Positions 1-11,125 are shown, counted from the stretch's first letter. The stretch: DNA of 64,000 bases from Xanthostigma xanthostigma (GCA_963575645.1 OY754465.1:3410001-3474000); one strand, 5' to 3'. Notes: generated by a model from the letters alone, not told the origin. Numbers and translations are program-made.

Positions 1-75
1 GCTCTAGTGGGGGGAAGTATCGTTCATACACACTTGTGTAAACCCTAATTTGTAATAAAGGAGATTTATAAAATA

Positions 76-675
76 AAAAATTGGTTGTCTGTAAAGTCGG
101 CTTACGGACGATAGTTTTACGTGATAACATATTCCGTAATACGTAATTTATGTTCTATTTCTCCTATCTTCTACATATAATAATTATAATAATTCGAATC
201 TATGATATTGCATCTTTCGCTTCAAAATTAGGTTAATTTTATTTATTAAAATTACTCACCACCTATAATAAAAATTGTTTTTTTTTAACTTTTTTTCTTT
301 CGTATTTATTTTAAGTCTCAAAGATTAACTGTCATAATATTTTGAAAACAATTGTTTCATTGTTTATATAAAATTCCAAAACCTACTTACAATATTTAAG
401 TATTTTCATACGTCAAAAAATTGATTTTTATAATGATAAAATTTGTATGAAAACGATTTTTTTGAGAGATGAGACCTAGCTAAAACGATTTTTTGCCCCC
501 TAAAATCCCTTTTCAGTAAATTTCATCCAAATCGTTAGGGCCGTTTTCGAGAAAAGCACGTACAGGGTCAGGCGGAACGTTAGGAACGTTACACTTTTTC
601 GTGCATGCAGCCGGTGTTTCATCAATTTATAAGATTGGTGATTCATCAATTTATAAGACGTTATCACGTCAAAAA
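76..675 (+). repeat. Unclassified mobile unit, left inverted copy (bracketing unit)
   Basis: The outer end reads AAAAATTGGTTGTCTG followed by a conserved stretch with TTTACGTGATAACAT; the inner end reads GACGTTATCACGTCAAAAA. The same ~0.6-kb unit recurs inverted at 5437-5982, as an inverted pair at 7193-8243, as single copies at 20457-21127 and 54489-55070, and as a 170-bp miniature at 23754-23924. The two ends are not inverted copies of each other over their full length, although both carry a CGTGATAACGT-type core. I cannot place it in a named superfamily. Confidence 0.8.
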
Positions 676-1483
676 ATAAATAAAAAAATTATTACGACCA
701 TAAATATAACATCTCAGAAAAATGTTCCTATAAAAATATGAAAAATTATGTACCAAAATCGCGAAGCTAATATTATTGTATTAAAATCCAAGTAAGAATC
801 AAAGCTATTGTTAATATTTTACACGAAACTTATAAGTTAATTAGTATTTTCTCATTTTTGTTTTAATGTAATTTTATTATTTTTTTAATTATAAATTCAT
901 CATGGAAAAGATTAACCGGTTTCAGCTTCAAACTTTTGCTAGATATTATTAAAAATAAAAAAAAAAACTTATTAAATTTGCAGTATTAATAATAGAATTT
1001 GCGGAATATGAAAATATATTTATTTTTAATAACCTTTTGTTATATAACTTTTGAGATATCAAAACTCAAAAATAAGAAAGAAACTGCAGCCTTTCAAAGT
1101 TTAATTAAATTTTATTTAATTAATTTAAAAGCCCGGTTTACACACGCGAAGAAATGATAGCACGAATCGGAAATGCATCCCAAATAATTCGCGGAAGACC
1201 CTTATCGCTACTACAAGCATACAACGACGCACGCATCTTTGTGTCCAAACGGGGACAACAATTTCGTGAATACTTGATAATGACATAACATATATCCATA
1301 GTGACATTGTAGTGGATACATCAGTAAGTAGGATATAGTTACGTATATCATTTTAAATGTAGAACTGCAAGATATGTTAAATTAAAACGGTTAGTAATAA
1401 TCGTTCTAGTCAATAACGCGACGTTTGCATTTTGAATGATATAAATATATGTGTATTTGGAAGGAAGGAAGAAGTCAGGTGGT

Positions 1484-1670
1484 GGACGCACGTGGCTATG
1501 CCAGCGCGAGCTGGCGTAGGTCGACGTTGGTATTGTAAATAAATGATTATTAAACCAAATTCAATAGTTTCACTAATTTAAAAGAACCTGATTAACCACC
1601 AACACTACATGGCGATCCTGCCAGGATTAACCACCAGCACTACAACATAACATAACACCAGGACCGACCT
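1484..1670 (+). repeat. Possible LTR-retrotransposon fragment
   Basis: A TTGTAAATAAATGATTATTA segment is followed by CACTACATGGCGATCCTGCC, which resembles the junction of an LTR end and a TGG-starting primer-binding site. A second similar phrase, ACCACCAGCACTACAACA, follows closely. No coding region and no second LTR are seen, so this is at best a short fragment. Confidence 0.3.
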
Positions 1671-2301
1671 AAAAATTTGATAAATCTTTGAAAGCCCGTT
1701 TCTCTTTCATTTTTGAGTTTTGGTAAAAATGTTGCTTGAAATATTTGTTCGTCTATTTGATTTCTACACGCTGTTAAAAAAATAAAATCAACTTAAAAAT
1801 CGTTCTATATACCTACACACAAACATTACACAGGAATATAAGATGTAATTAAGCGGATTGAAAAATGTAGATAGTATGAATCTATTAGCTAAGTGTTGGG
1901 AAAATCCCGCCTTTGAAGTTAACCGAAAGATAAGAAAATGAAATAAACCTCAGGACAGTCGGCAGGACTTTGTACATGTGAATAGATATCAGCGATTCGA
2001 TTATCTGTAGAGACTGCGACATTCGGAATTATTCCAAGGCGCGCAACGAAATGGCCGCTCATTCTTTTCTTGATCGAAACAATTCTTCATCCTGTCAGGG
2101 ACGGACTATTCCCATTGCCGAAAATCTATTACCTAATAAGTCAAAGGATTTGTTTGTGAAAGTTTACATGTCAAGAAGTTTAAATCGACCGAAAGGTGGA
2201 TATTATTTTCTAGTTACGTTACAGGGATGTCAAACTGCTAGTTAAATTATTTAGATTATGTATTAATGCTTATTATTAAAAGAAATATCCAAAATCACTT
2301 G

Positions 2302-3193
2302 TGTTAAGGACGTAATCTGGTGTTCGGGTTTCGGAAAATCGAATTTATTTTTTTTTTACATTTTTAGTAAGTATAATATATTGAGAAAATACTGTAAAAA
2401 TTTTAGATCGAAATATTAAATATTTACAAAGCTATAACATATAGTCGAGAGCAGCAACGGTCTTACAGTAAGACTCTTACCTCTCAATTGTTATCACGTT
2501 ACCCTTATACTCTCGCAGAGTAGAGAGAAAAAAATAGCAGAAAACGATGCATTTGAAGAAACGGAAGGTTTACTATACACCAGGCATAGTTCATTAGTGT
2601 AAATATTCATTTTTATTTTTTTGTAAGAAATCTGAAATCAAAACTTTAAACGCGTTTTTCTCAAAACTACGTTTTTGTAAGCGGCGCGGGTGATTGAAAC
2701 AATTGTATACAACCGATTGCTTTCAGTTTTGCACGTGATATTCTACACAACAATAGCTCCGTCCGGTACTAGAATGACTTAATTATAGAAATTATTTCTA
2801 TATTTTTAACCGATTTTCAACGACAAAATCACGATTTTCTCGTTGCTTTTTTTTAAACCCGCCCTTTTGTTATCAATAAAAATGTTTATTTCCAGTCCGA
2901 GATACAGCCACAAGCCTACGAAACAATAACCAATTTAATTTTTATAATTCAGATGACTCCAAGTGACGTTATCACCCGCGCTATCCACCTAGCTCCATTT
3001 AAAGTTGTCTACTTTTAAAAAAACAATTATAAAATGGCGTAAAATTAATTAAAATTAATGTTTTTTCTTAGTTTCTGATGTCACTAAAAAAATGTAACAA
3101 AATTCAAATGATGTGTACATTATTTTGTTATTAAAAAAAATCTGAAATACGGGTTGAAAACGAGTCTGATCATAGAACTACGTCCTTAAAGCA
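2302..3193. mobile_element. Candidate non-autonomous DNA transposon (TTAAGGACGTA termini)
   Basis: GTTAAGGACGTA near 2302 is matched inverted by TACGTCCTTAAA near 3180. The interior is non-coding and includes a locally GC-richer block around 2445-2530. The inverted termini are short and no target duplication could be established, so the call is tentative. Confidence 0.35.
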
Positions 3194-4002
3194 GATGTTA
3201 ATATTTATTTCAATTGTAAATCGTAGGTCAAAATGTAACATTTTTATTTTCTATCGTTGAAGTTAAAATAATAAAATCAATTATAAAATCTATCTCGAAA
3301 AGTATTAAAATCAATGATCTGCGCGTTAATAAAAATGTATTATGCAAACCATAAAAAAACGAACTTATGTAATAAATAATTTTGAAAAGATTCTTCAGAA
3401 ATTAAAAGTATAACTTATTATAATTTTTAACGTTGTAGCGATGAGTTTCTACAGTATTTTTTTATCCTTTATTTTAATTCATATTCTATTTTACTTACCT
3501 TAATTTCCTCATTCATACTTACCTGATTTTCTTCTCTCCTTCCTGGGGATCTCGGTTTGGCAAACAAATTTTTTATTACACTTCATTATATTTTCATATT
3601 GTAATTATTTCTTATCTGTTGTCAAATAATAATTAAATATATCAAGTACGTATTACTGTAATTGGTGCTTAATTTATTCTAGTAATTTTTAATCGGGGTA
3701 ATTTATCAGGGACCTAACCTCAATTTATTTAAATTCGTTAAAGATTTACGACATAGAAAGATATTGTTATTTTCTTAAGTTTATACCTAACACAAAAACT
3801 ATTGGATTTGATACCTCTATGGTTAATCTTTTCCAGTCTTTGAAATTTTCCTACCTGTGTAGGTATAAAACTAATGATTTTGATATCCGTTTTTAGTATC
3901 ATTCAGAATTCGTGAATATCAACATCACTGTCAGTTGGCTTGTTGAACTAATCGAAATTTATTCAACGCATTAAAAGTAATTTATTGTTATAGATATCAA
4001 GA

Positions 4003-4032
4003 AAGTGTTATCGGTAGTGAAGTGATATTTTA
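4003..4032 (+). promoter_or_regulatory. 5' flank motif shared with the other ALYREF-like gene
   Basis: AAGTGTTATCGGTAGTGAAG lies about 45-65 bases before the start codon. The gene at 45472-46251 has the same block upstream, with TATCGATA where this copy has TATCGGTA. The shared block suggests that the two genes were copied with some 5' untranslated sequence, or share a promoter-proximal element. No TATA box is evident. Confidence 0.5.
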
Positions 4033-4067
4033 AACCATCAAATCGTCAGAACGTAAAGACAATCATC

Positions 4068-5183
4068 ATGGTTAATACAATTGAAATGTGCTGCAAGAAA
4101 CGTGGAGATGAACGAAGTGCCGGTGGAGAGCGTCATGGAACAACCCGAGGCACACAACGAGCTGGAGGTGGTGTCCAAAGAGGTAGAAGTCATGGCGGAA
4201 TACAACGACCGCATAAAAGTGCTCTTAATAATACTCTGAAACGTGATGTGTTTGAAGAATATAGACCAAGGAAAACTGGAACGACTCAGGCAAGATTATT
4301 AATATCCAATATCGATTCCAGTGTATTCAAATCTGAACTTCAAGAACTGTTTTGCGAGTTTGGACCGATCAAGAGTGCGGAAGTCCATTACGACCAATCC
4401 GGAAAATGCCTGAGCACAGCCGACGTATTATTTCAACGAAAAGCTGATGCTATACTCGCTTTGGGACGGATAAACGGCTTTATGTTGCGCGGACAACCGA
4501 TCAGAATCCAACTGATTGAACAAAGTGCTCCAGAATTAAGGTCCAGTCACACAAAATTATTTTTATCTAATGTTGCTTTCGGAGTATTAGAATCCGAGAT
4601 TCAGGAGCTTTTTAGGCCATTTAAGCCGTACATGAACGCGGCCATACATTATGACCGATCTGGTAGGTCCCTAGGGACTGCAGACGTAATATACAGCAAC
4701 AATGAGTATGCTGTCGTCGCTAAAGAACACTTAAACGGCGTTTTGTTGGACGGACGACCGATAAGCATTCAATTAGTTGAAATGTTGGGCGGGTTTGAAA
4801 CAAGAAACACGGCACCGGTTTTTACGAAATTAGTAGTGACAAACCTAAATTTCAACGTTCCGGAAATTGATGTCCAAGAACTTTTCAAGCCGTTTAAACC
4901 GCGTAAGAACGCGACAGTCGTTTGTGACAGATCGGGCAGATCTTTAGGCGGTGCTGAAGTTCTGTTCGATCGTCATGACTACGCAGTGTTCGCGATGGAA
5001 GAACTTAATGGCATTTCCTTTCACGGTCGGCCGATAGACATCGAACTCATAACATCGCGACATTCGATTTTTAAAAGCGGCAGATTGGGTGGCAACCAGA
5101 CACGGTCAGGTGGAAAAACAACTGCGTTGGCACTAAAGAGTGCAATTGTCGTAATGCCCCACAGAAGGCAAATGCGGCGGTAG
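4068..5183 (+). CDS. ALYREF/THO4-like protein with three RRM domains, intronless
   Basis: Predicted RNA-binding protein of 371 residues related to ALYREF (Ref1/THO4), the adaptor linking nuclear mRNA to UAP56 and the TREX export pathway. Seen: a Gly/Arg-rich N-terminus (about 17-50) and three RRMs at about 76-150, 162-237 and 253-328. RNP2-like strands are RLLISNI, KLFLSNV and KLVVTNL; RNP1-like strands are CLSTADVLF, SLGTADVIY and SLGGAEVLF. Canonical ALYREF has one RRM. RRMs 2 and 3 share an ELFxPFKP segment absent from RRM1, so they probably arose from a later duplication. The N-terminal SLDxIIK UAP56-binding motif of the paralogue at 45472-46251 is replaced by CCKKRG, and the C-terminal ELDAELDAY motif is missing, so UAP56 binding may be lost. 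There are no introns; upstream and downstream poly(A) features fit a retrogene. The frame is open throughout, but expression is unproven. Inverted mobile units flank it at 76-675 and 5437-5982. Confidence 0.85.
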   Translation: MVNTIEMCCKKRGDERSAGGERHGTTRGTQRAGGGVQRGRSHGGIQRPHKSALNNTLKRDVFEEYRPRKTGTTQARLLISNIDSSVFKSELQELFCEFGPIKSAEVHYDQSGKCLSTADVLFQRKADAILALGRINGFMLRGQPIRIQLIEQSAPELRSSHTKLFLSNVAFGVLESEIQELFRPFKPYMNAAIHYDRSGRSLGTADVIYSNNEYAVVAKEHLNGVLLDGRPISIQLVEMLGGFETRNTAPVFTKLVVTNLNFNVPEIDVQELFKPFKPRKNATVVCDRSGRSLGGAEVLFDRHDYAVFAMEELNGISFHGRPIDIELITSRHSIFKSGRLGGNQTRSGGKTTALALKSAIVVMPHRRQMRR

Positions 5184-5199
5184 AGCTGGGTGTTTATTA

Positions 5200-5390
5200 A
5201 TTTATAATTTTTTGTGTTTTGTATATTTTTAATTTTTTGTGTTTTGTATATCTATAATTTTTTGTGTTTTGTATATCTATATTTTTTTTTTGTGTTTTGT
5301 ATGTCTATAATTTTTTGTTTTGTATGGTTATAATTTTTTGTGTTTTGTATATTATCTATAATTTTTTGTGTTTTGTATGTCTATAGTTTT
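5200..5390 (+). repeat. 3' UTR minisatellite, about 26-bp unit
   Basis: The phrase AATTTTTTGTGTTTTGTATA with small variants (TATCTAT, TGTCTAT endings) repeats about seven times directly after the stop codon of the three-RRM gene. The array is T-rich on the coding strand and would form part of the 3' untranslated region. Confidence 0.85.
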
Positions 5391-5402
5391 ATGAATAAAT
5401 AA
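5391..5402 (+). terminator. Candidate polyadenylation signal
   Basis: ATGAATAAATAAATA contains overlapping AATAAA hexamers just after the minisatellite, about 210 bases past the stop codon of the three-RRM gene. It is placed sensibly for that transcript; no experimental support is possible here. Confidence 0.5.
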
Positions 5403-5436
5403 ATATTTTTATTAAGTATTGTTATTGTATTTATAG

Positions 5437-5982
5437 TTTTTGACGTGATAACGTCTTATAAATTGATGAAACACCAGCTGCACGCACGAAAAAGTGTAAC
5501 GTTTCGCCTGACCCTGTGCGTGCAAGCGAGAGCGCAGTATAAGCGATAGAGAAATGGCAATATGGCGCTAATAATAATTAATAAATGTCATTTTATTTTG
5601 TTAAAAATAACTGATCGCCGTCATTATGGATAAAATATGATATTATTCACAACGAATAGAAATGTATTGATCAATTGATAGTTTGTACACAAACGCAGCT
5701 ACATTTTGTATCAAAAACAAATCTTGGGAGATATCTGCATTTCATAACAGCAGATAAATTATACGGATTGTTAACAAATATATAATATATATACATTCTT
5801 TTAAATGTCTTTTATAATTGCTTAAAAATATGTATTTTGCTTTGGTTGATCAAATTATTAGTCGGTAAAAATAGACAGCTACTAAAATTTAGGTTATGTA
5901 TTATTAAATATGATATTCGAGCGGAATACGTTATCACGTAAAACTATCGTCCGTAAACCGACTTTACAAACAACCAATTTTT
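5437..5982 (-). repeat. Unclassified mobile unit, right inverted copy (bracketing unit)
   Basis: Starts TTTTTGACGTGATAACGTC and ends ACAAACAACCAATTTTT, the reverse orientation of the unit at 76-675. Both units point their AAAAATTGG ends outward, so 76-5982 is a 5.9-kb inverted-repeat structure enclosing the three-RRM gene. Confidence 0.8.
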
Positions 5983-6147
5983 GTTTATGATTATTATTAT
6001 TTCAAGGATAATAGTTATCGTTATATATAAAAGGGTATAGAAAGTTTTATTTAATCTGCTACCTGCTGGGACCGAACCAAACACCCCAATAAATAAATAT
6101 TATTTTCGAGGCCATTACGCGCCTAAGTCAATCTATAATTATGTATT

Positions 6148-6897
6148 ACTAGCGGTCCCGCCCGGTTTCACCCGGGTGCAAAAGAACGAATGGGGAAGGA
6201 AGAGACATGAGTACGCACATTCATCTTAGTTTACCGAGATGAATGTTGGGTCCAAATTGTTTGCAGTTTTCGGCAGTTCCCTGCTTTATTACTTATTTTA
6301 AACTCAAACCTCCATTTTTGATGAAAATATTTTTTTTAAGTAATAATTATTTCTTTTAATAAATAATAAACATTTAATTGAAAACACTGTAGGAAAATTA
6401 TTTTTATATATAGGTACTGTAATAGTTTTCAAATGAGCTATTATTTAGATTTATTTAATTTTAATTAGTCGTAAATAAAACTAAAATAAATTTAAATTAG
6501 AAATTAGAAGAAAGCAATGTAGAAAATAAAATAAAAAAAACATTAAAAACATATTCGTCCAAGGTGGGGTTTGAACCCACGACCCTGAGATTAAGAGTCG
6601 AGCGCTCTACCGACTGAGTTAACCGAGCTACTGTACCTGTGCCACTAATATTGGGATATTCAGTTAGGGCATTTCACCTGAATATAATTATAATGTTAAA
6701 AGTTTTGACTGACATTCTGCAACATTTTTCATTGATTTTCCGCTTCTGTTAGTCGTAGCGTGATATTATATAGCCTTATAGCCTTCCTCGATAAATGGGC
6801 TATCCAACAAAAAAAAAATTTTTCAATTCGAACCAGTAGTTCCTGAGATTAGCGCGTTCAAACAAACAAACTCTTCTGCTTTATATATTAGTATAGA
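6148..6897 (-). mobile_element. Non-autonomous Helitron-like element
   Basis: Read on the minus strand it starts TCTATACTAATATATAAAGC and ends with a GGGTGAAACC hairpin region followed by GGGACCGCTAGT. A 5' TC start and a 3' hairpin followed by CTAG are Helitron hallmarks. The same ends occur at 13562-14108; single ends occur at 24330-24362, 38328-38380 and 47833-47992. There is no Rep/helicase coding. It contains a tRNA-Lys-like sequence at 6556-6630. Confidence 0.65.
6556..6630 (-). pseudogene. Degenerate tRNA-Lys(CTT)-like sequence
   Basis: The minus strand reads CTCAGTCGGTAGAGC (D arm), ACTCTTAATCTC (anticodon loop with CTT) and GGGTTCAAACCCC (T arm), matching eukaryotic tRNA-Lys. The 5' acceptor (GCTCGGT) does not pair properly with CTTGGAC, and the anticodon stem is disrupted on its 5' side. 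It is therefore read as a tRNA pseudogene or tRNA-derived SINE head inside the Helitron, not a working tRNA gene. Confidence 0.7.
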
Positions 6898-7192
6898 TGT
6901 GAATAACGAATTGGCTATTTTTGACCGGTTTTAAATTCGATATTGACCCGTTCGGCCCTGTGACTGTGCCAGCATGTCGCGTACAACGAAGCTGTCTCAA
7001 GTCTCAAGAGGTTACAGTCTGATGCGTCTAAGTACTCTCAACTGACGGGTCACGGGAGGAAACTGACTGATTGAGAAGACCAACCTCCGATTCCCTTCTC
7101 TTCTAAGTATATATATTACGTTCTCTTTCCGAAGACACCTCATTGTCCAGCGTTTTCAAACTAGAGGTTCCGAGTATTGATTTTATACAATT
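6898..7192. other. Non-coding spacer
   Basis: About 300 bases of moderately GC-rich unique-looking sequence between the Helitron and the next inverted-unit pair. I see no gene, repeat or motif I can name. Confidence 0.5.
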
Positions 7193-8243
7193 AAAAATTG
7201 GTTGTCTGTAAAGTCGGTTTACGGACGATAGTTTTACGTGATAACGTATTCCGTAATACATAACCTAAATTTATATAATAATTATAATAATTCGAATCTA
7301 TGATATTGCATCTTTCGCTTCAAATTTAGGTTAATTTTATTTATTTAAAATACTCACCATATAATATTTCTTAATAAATAATATATTCTTCCGTATTTAT
7401 TTTAAGTCTCAAAGATTAGCTGTCATAATATTTATAAAACAATTGTTTCACTGTTTATAATATAAAAATCCAAAACCTACTTACAATATTTAAGTATTTT
7501 CATACGTCAAAAAATTGATTTTTATAATGATAAAATTTGTAAGAAAACGATTTTTTCGAGAGATGAGACCTAGCTAAAACGATTTTTTGCCCCCCAAAAT
7601 CCCTTTTCAGTAAATTTCATCCAAATCGTTAGGGCCGTTTTCGAGAAAAGCACGCACAGGGTCAGGCGGAACGTTACGCGTTACGAACGTTAGGAACGTT
7701 ACGTTACACTTTTTCGAACATGCAGCCGGTGTTTTATCAATTTATAAGATTGGTGATTCATCAATTTATAAGACGTTATCACGTCAAAAAATAAACCTTT
7801 TCTTTTTTCTTTCATCTGTAATGCTATTATGGTTTTTTTGACGTGATAACGTCTTATAAATTGATGAAACACCGGCTGCACGCACGAAAAAGAGTAACGT
7901 TCCGCAAGCGAGAGCGCGATATAAGCGATAGTCTCTCTCTTCTCGCGTGACGTCAGAGAGTAGTGTGCGTTCAACATTTTTTTCGGCTGTTCCAGCGAAA
8001 GCTATATCTGACAGATGGCCAGATAAATTATACGGTTTGTTAACAAATATATAATATATATATACATTCTTTTAAATGTCTTTTATAATTGCTTAAAAAT
8101 ATGTATTTTGCTTTGGTTGATCAAATTATTAGTCGGTAAAAATATAGTTTGACAGCTACTAAAATTTACGTTATGTATTATTAAATATGATATTCGAGCG
8201 GAATACGTTATCACGTAAAACTATCGTCCGTAAACCGACTTTA
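7193..8243. mobile_element. Fold-back element: two mobile units head to head
   Basis: The unit seen at 76-675 occupies 7193-7790; its inverted copy occupies about 7835-8243, with a ~44-bp spacer. The right terminus is clipped (ends CCGACTTTAATT, lacking the ACAACCAATTTTT end). The architecture equals that of 76-5982 except that the spacer there is 4.76 kb and carries a gene. The 92-codon minus-strand open frame inside is repeat sequence. Confidence 0.8.
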
Positions 8244-9540
8244 ATTAATTCAAAGAGTTTATTGTGAAGATGTATCAAAACGCACCAATTTTTAAAAACT
8301 ACGCTAAAATCAAATGAAAAATGTTTTGTGTAAGTAATTAATAGTTGCGCCGCGAACCTGTATCAAAACATATCAATATTTGAAAACTAACCCAAAAGCA
8401 CGTGTAAAAAATTGTGTTGGCAAAAAACATTGATCTTTGAAGACAGTGTTAAGTCACCATCAAAAAAGTTTTGAGCCAGGTCCACTAGTCTCTACTAATA
8501 TTATGAAGACGCTAGTTTTTTATGTTTTAATTTCAGAGTTTATTGTGAAGAAAGTTTGCCTTCAATACCTATGGAACTTTTTTAAAATTTTTATCACAGT
8601 TTGAAATTATTTTTTTCCTAGCAAAATATTAATAATGAATTGTTTATAAGAAATTTCTGAAATATATATTATAATAAAACTCCATCCATGATAGAGGTAA
8701 CCTTACTTTACAATAAACTTTCAGATTCATCAATTTTTCAAGTAGGTAGTTATCATGCGAATAGTTCTAAAAACCACATAATAAATTATGTTCTATTTTT
8801 TATAAAACAGACTGCTGTCTTTGTTTTTCAATAAATAACGTCATTTTTAATTTATTTAATTGTCAACTTTATATACCTACTCAAAAAAAATCTTAAGAAA
8901 AACGTTCGTTTTGTTTGCGGTTAGGAAGACGCAACCATTTTGCTGAATGTGGGAGCCTAGAATTCGCAATGTGCATCCAACAATAAACTTGTTATTAATA
9001 CCTGGCTAAATTGTAGCTGCTCTGTATTATTTCGTTGCTAAACTAAATTCCATCCGGAAGAAGCCGACTCGAAAGCTAGTTATAGACATTTTGGGGACGA
9101 CTGTATCACATCACAGTGTACGCCTGGTTCCTAATTCGACACTAAGGTCCTCAATATTTGTCAGTATGTACGCTACTTCACCCTCCTTTCTATTTCGCAT
9201 AGATGCGTTATTTTCGTTTGTATTCTACAAAGACGCATGTACAGTCGAAACATCTTTATATCACCTTTGGATTGTCACGTACAAGTGCGAGTTGAAAGCG
9301 CATCTTGAAGGTTTTTAGGCGCGATTAGCGTAAGCTAAAGCGCCTTATATGTACTCGCTTTGTCTGTGAATCTGTGAGTCACGCTTTTTGTATCCAGCGT
9401 ACAGCCCAAACGCCTTAACCGATTTTAAAAAACTTTTTTTTGTTCGATTCGTCTCCGGGTAACTTAAATCCTAACGTCGCCCGATTTTTGAATTTTGACC
9501 CCAGAGGGGAGCAATAAAGAAAAAACGAAGTTTTTTGCTT
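8244..9540. other. Non-coding stretch, no feature recognised
   Basis: A+T-rich sequence with short partial repeats of TTTATTGTGAAGA. A 75-codon open frame at 9091-9318 has no recognisable domain. Nothing else can be supported. Confidence 0.5.
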
Positions 9541-9966
9541 ATAACTCACTCAATTTAAATCAGATCGGTTCGAAACCTGTCTTAAACGAAAGAGGAGAAA
9601 ATTTTACATAAATTTCGTACAACAGAATTTGCCAAAACAGGTTTTTAATACAAATTTATTTAGAAATAAATTCAATTTGATATAATCGATGGCAAACATC
9701 TTTCGGTTATCTCTCTCTGTTGCACGGTTTAATATGGTAATATAAAGATTACGTTTGTTCTGTCTTAAAATAAAACGATTGTATTTGTTCAAAAACGGAT
9801 GGCATTTCAAATATTTGTGAAATGCAACGCCTTCTGAGTTAACAATTTGAATAACTAATTATTAGAACATAATACTTTGACAGATGCAAACGTCATTTTT
9901 GACATTTCTTACCATTCCGACACCACGGATGAGCGGATTGAAACCAAATTTTGGGAGGATGTTTGA
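9541..9966. repeat. Dispersed repeat, segment shared with mobile-unit interior
   Basis: Contains AAATCAGATCGGTT, GTGAAATGCAACGCCTTCT and GAGCGGATTGAAACCAAATT in this order. The same blocks occur inside the single mobile units at 20457-21127 (inverted) and 54489-55070, so those units are mosaics with this family. Confidence 0.7.
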
Positions 9967-10003
9967 TATGCAAATATGAAGTGGCCTATTGTTTTTTGGG
10001 AAC

Positions 10004-10410
10004 ATCGGCGCATGCGTAAAAGAGTATATCTTTTATAATGTTGTTTTATATACTAATAATAATATAGTTTTTAAAAAGACTTATTATTTTATCTATTTTT
10101 ACATGAAAGTTTTGTAAATTTTTTGGGGAAAATCGGCGCATGCGCAAAAGAGATATGGGCTATGACGTTGTTTCTTATATAATAATGCTTTATATTTCAT
10201 AACGGTTGATTATTCTATCTGTCTTACAAGAAAGTTTTGTAATTTATTTTTGGGGAAAATCGGCGCATGCGCAAGAGATATTATGTGCTATAACGTTTTT
10301 TATATAACAATGGTATACTTTTCATAGCGGCTTATTATTCTATCTGTTTTATAAGAAATTTTTGTATTTTATTTCGGGAAAAATCGGCGCATGCGCATCA
10401 GAGATATATG
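10004..10410 (+). repeat. Tandem array, about 126-bp unit, with GCGCATGCGC cores
   Basis: ATCGGCGCATGCG begins at 10004, 10132, 10259 and 10383, a spacing of 124-128 bases. Between them lie variants of a TTATTATTCTATCTGT block and AAGAAAGTTTTGTA. Three full units and part of a fourth are present. The GCGCATGCGC core matches the known core of NRF-1/erect wing binding sites; that is a sequence match only. Confidence 0.8.
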
Positions 10411-10796
10411 TTATTACAAGAAAAATAAAATAATAATAAAAAGAAAGTTTTTATTGAAATGTACCAAAATGGAAATATAATTGTTTTAATAATTTAGGGT
10501 AATAATTATAAAAAAGTTGGTTGTGACTAATTATTAATAAATTATTAAAATGATTTTTTCCTTTCTGTGTTTCAATATTTTCAACTGTAATTTTTTTCGT
10601 AGATTAAGTTAATTAAATTATATTATTAAGCTCAAAGTGTCGTTAAAAATATTCTACAATTTTCAAACATAACGCCGGGGTATATTTTATAGAATTTCGC
10701 GCCTTGTAATTCTTGAATTACTTGTGTCTTCAGACATTTTTTTTTACAGTTATAAGAATGTAATAAAAATTATAAATTAATAACCTACAACTTTTA

Positions 10797-11125
10797 CATT
10801 CCGGCCCACAAGTGGGGAATGGTGCTAGTTTAGGACAAAAATCACTTTTCAAAAATGTTACAATATTTTTCCGTTTTGAGGACCCCCGAATCTAAAAAAC
10901 ATATTTTTGGAAAAACTCTGTTCGTCTGTTAGTCTGTGAACACGATACAGGTCAAACGGATGAGCGGATTGAAACCAAATTTTGGGAGGATGTTTGGTAT
11001 GCAAATTTGAAGAGCCCTATTGTTTTTGGGGAAAATCGGCGCATGTGCAGAAGAGACATAAGCTATAACGGTGTTTTTTTATATAATAATGGTATACTTT
11101 TCATAACGGCTCATTATTGTAAACC
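10797..11125 (+). repeat. Dispersed repeat family (GAGCGGATTGAAACC)
   Basis: Begins near CCACAAGTGGGGAATGG and runs through GAACACGATACAGGTCAAAC and GCGGATTGAAACCAAATTTT. Related copies: 36240-36480 (inverted), 39752-39970 (inverted) and 46657-47040. No coding is seen. Confidence 0.75.

Larger units (their letters stand above)
676..3920. other. A+T-rich non-coding stretch upstream of the three-RRM gene
   Basis: No coding region is supported. Two sub-features are listed separately: an LTR-like end near 1484-1670 and a candidate inverted-terminus element at 2302-3193. A 64-codon open frame at 2051-2245 shows no recognisable domain and I do not annotate it as a gene. The remainder is A+T-rich sequence with short homopolymer runs. 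Confidence 0.6.

Noticed and set aside
2051-2245. 64-codon open frame MAAHSFLDRN...
   Set aside because: No homology recognised; no supporting signals beyond an ATG.
6556-6630. Functional tRNA-Lys gene
   Set aside because: Acceptor and anticodon stems do not pair; kept only as a pseudogene.
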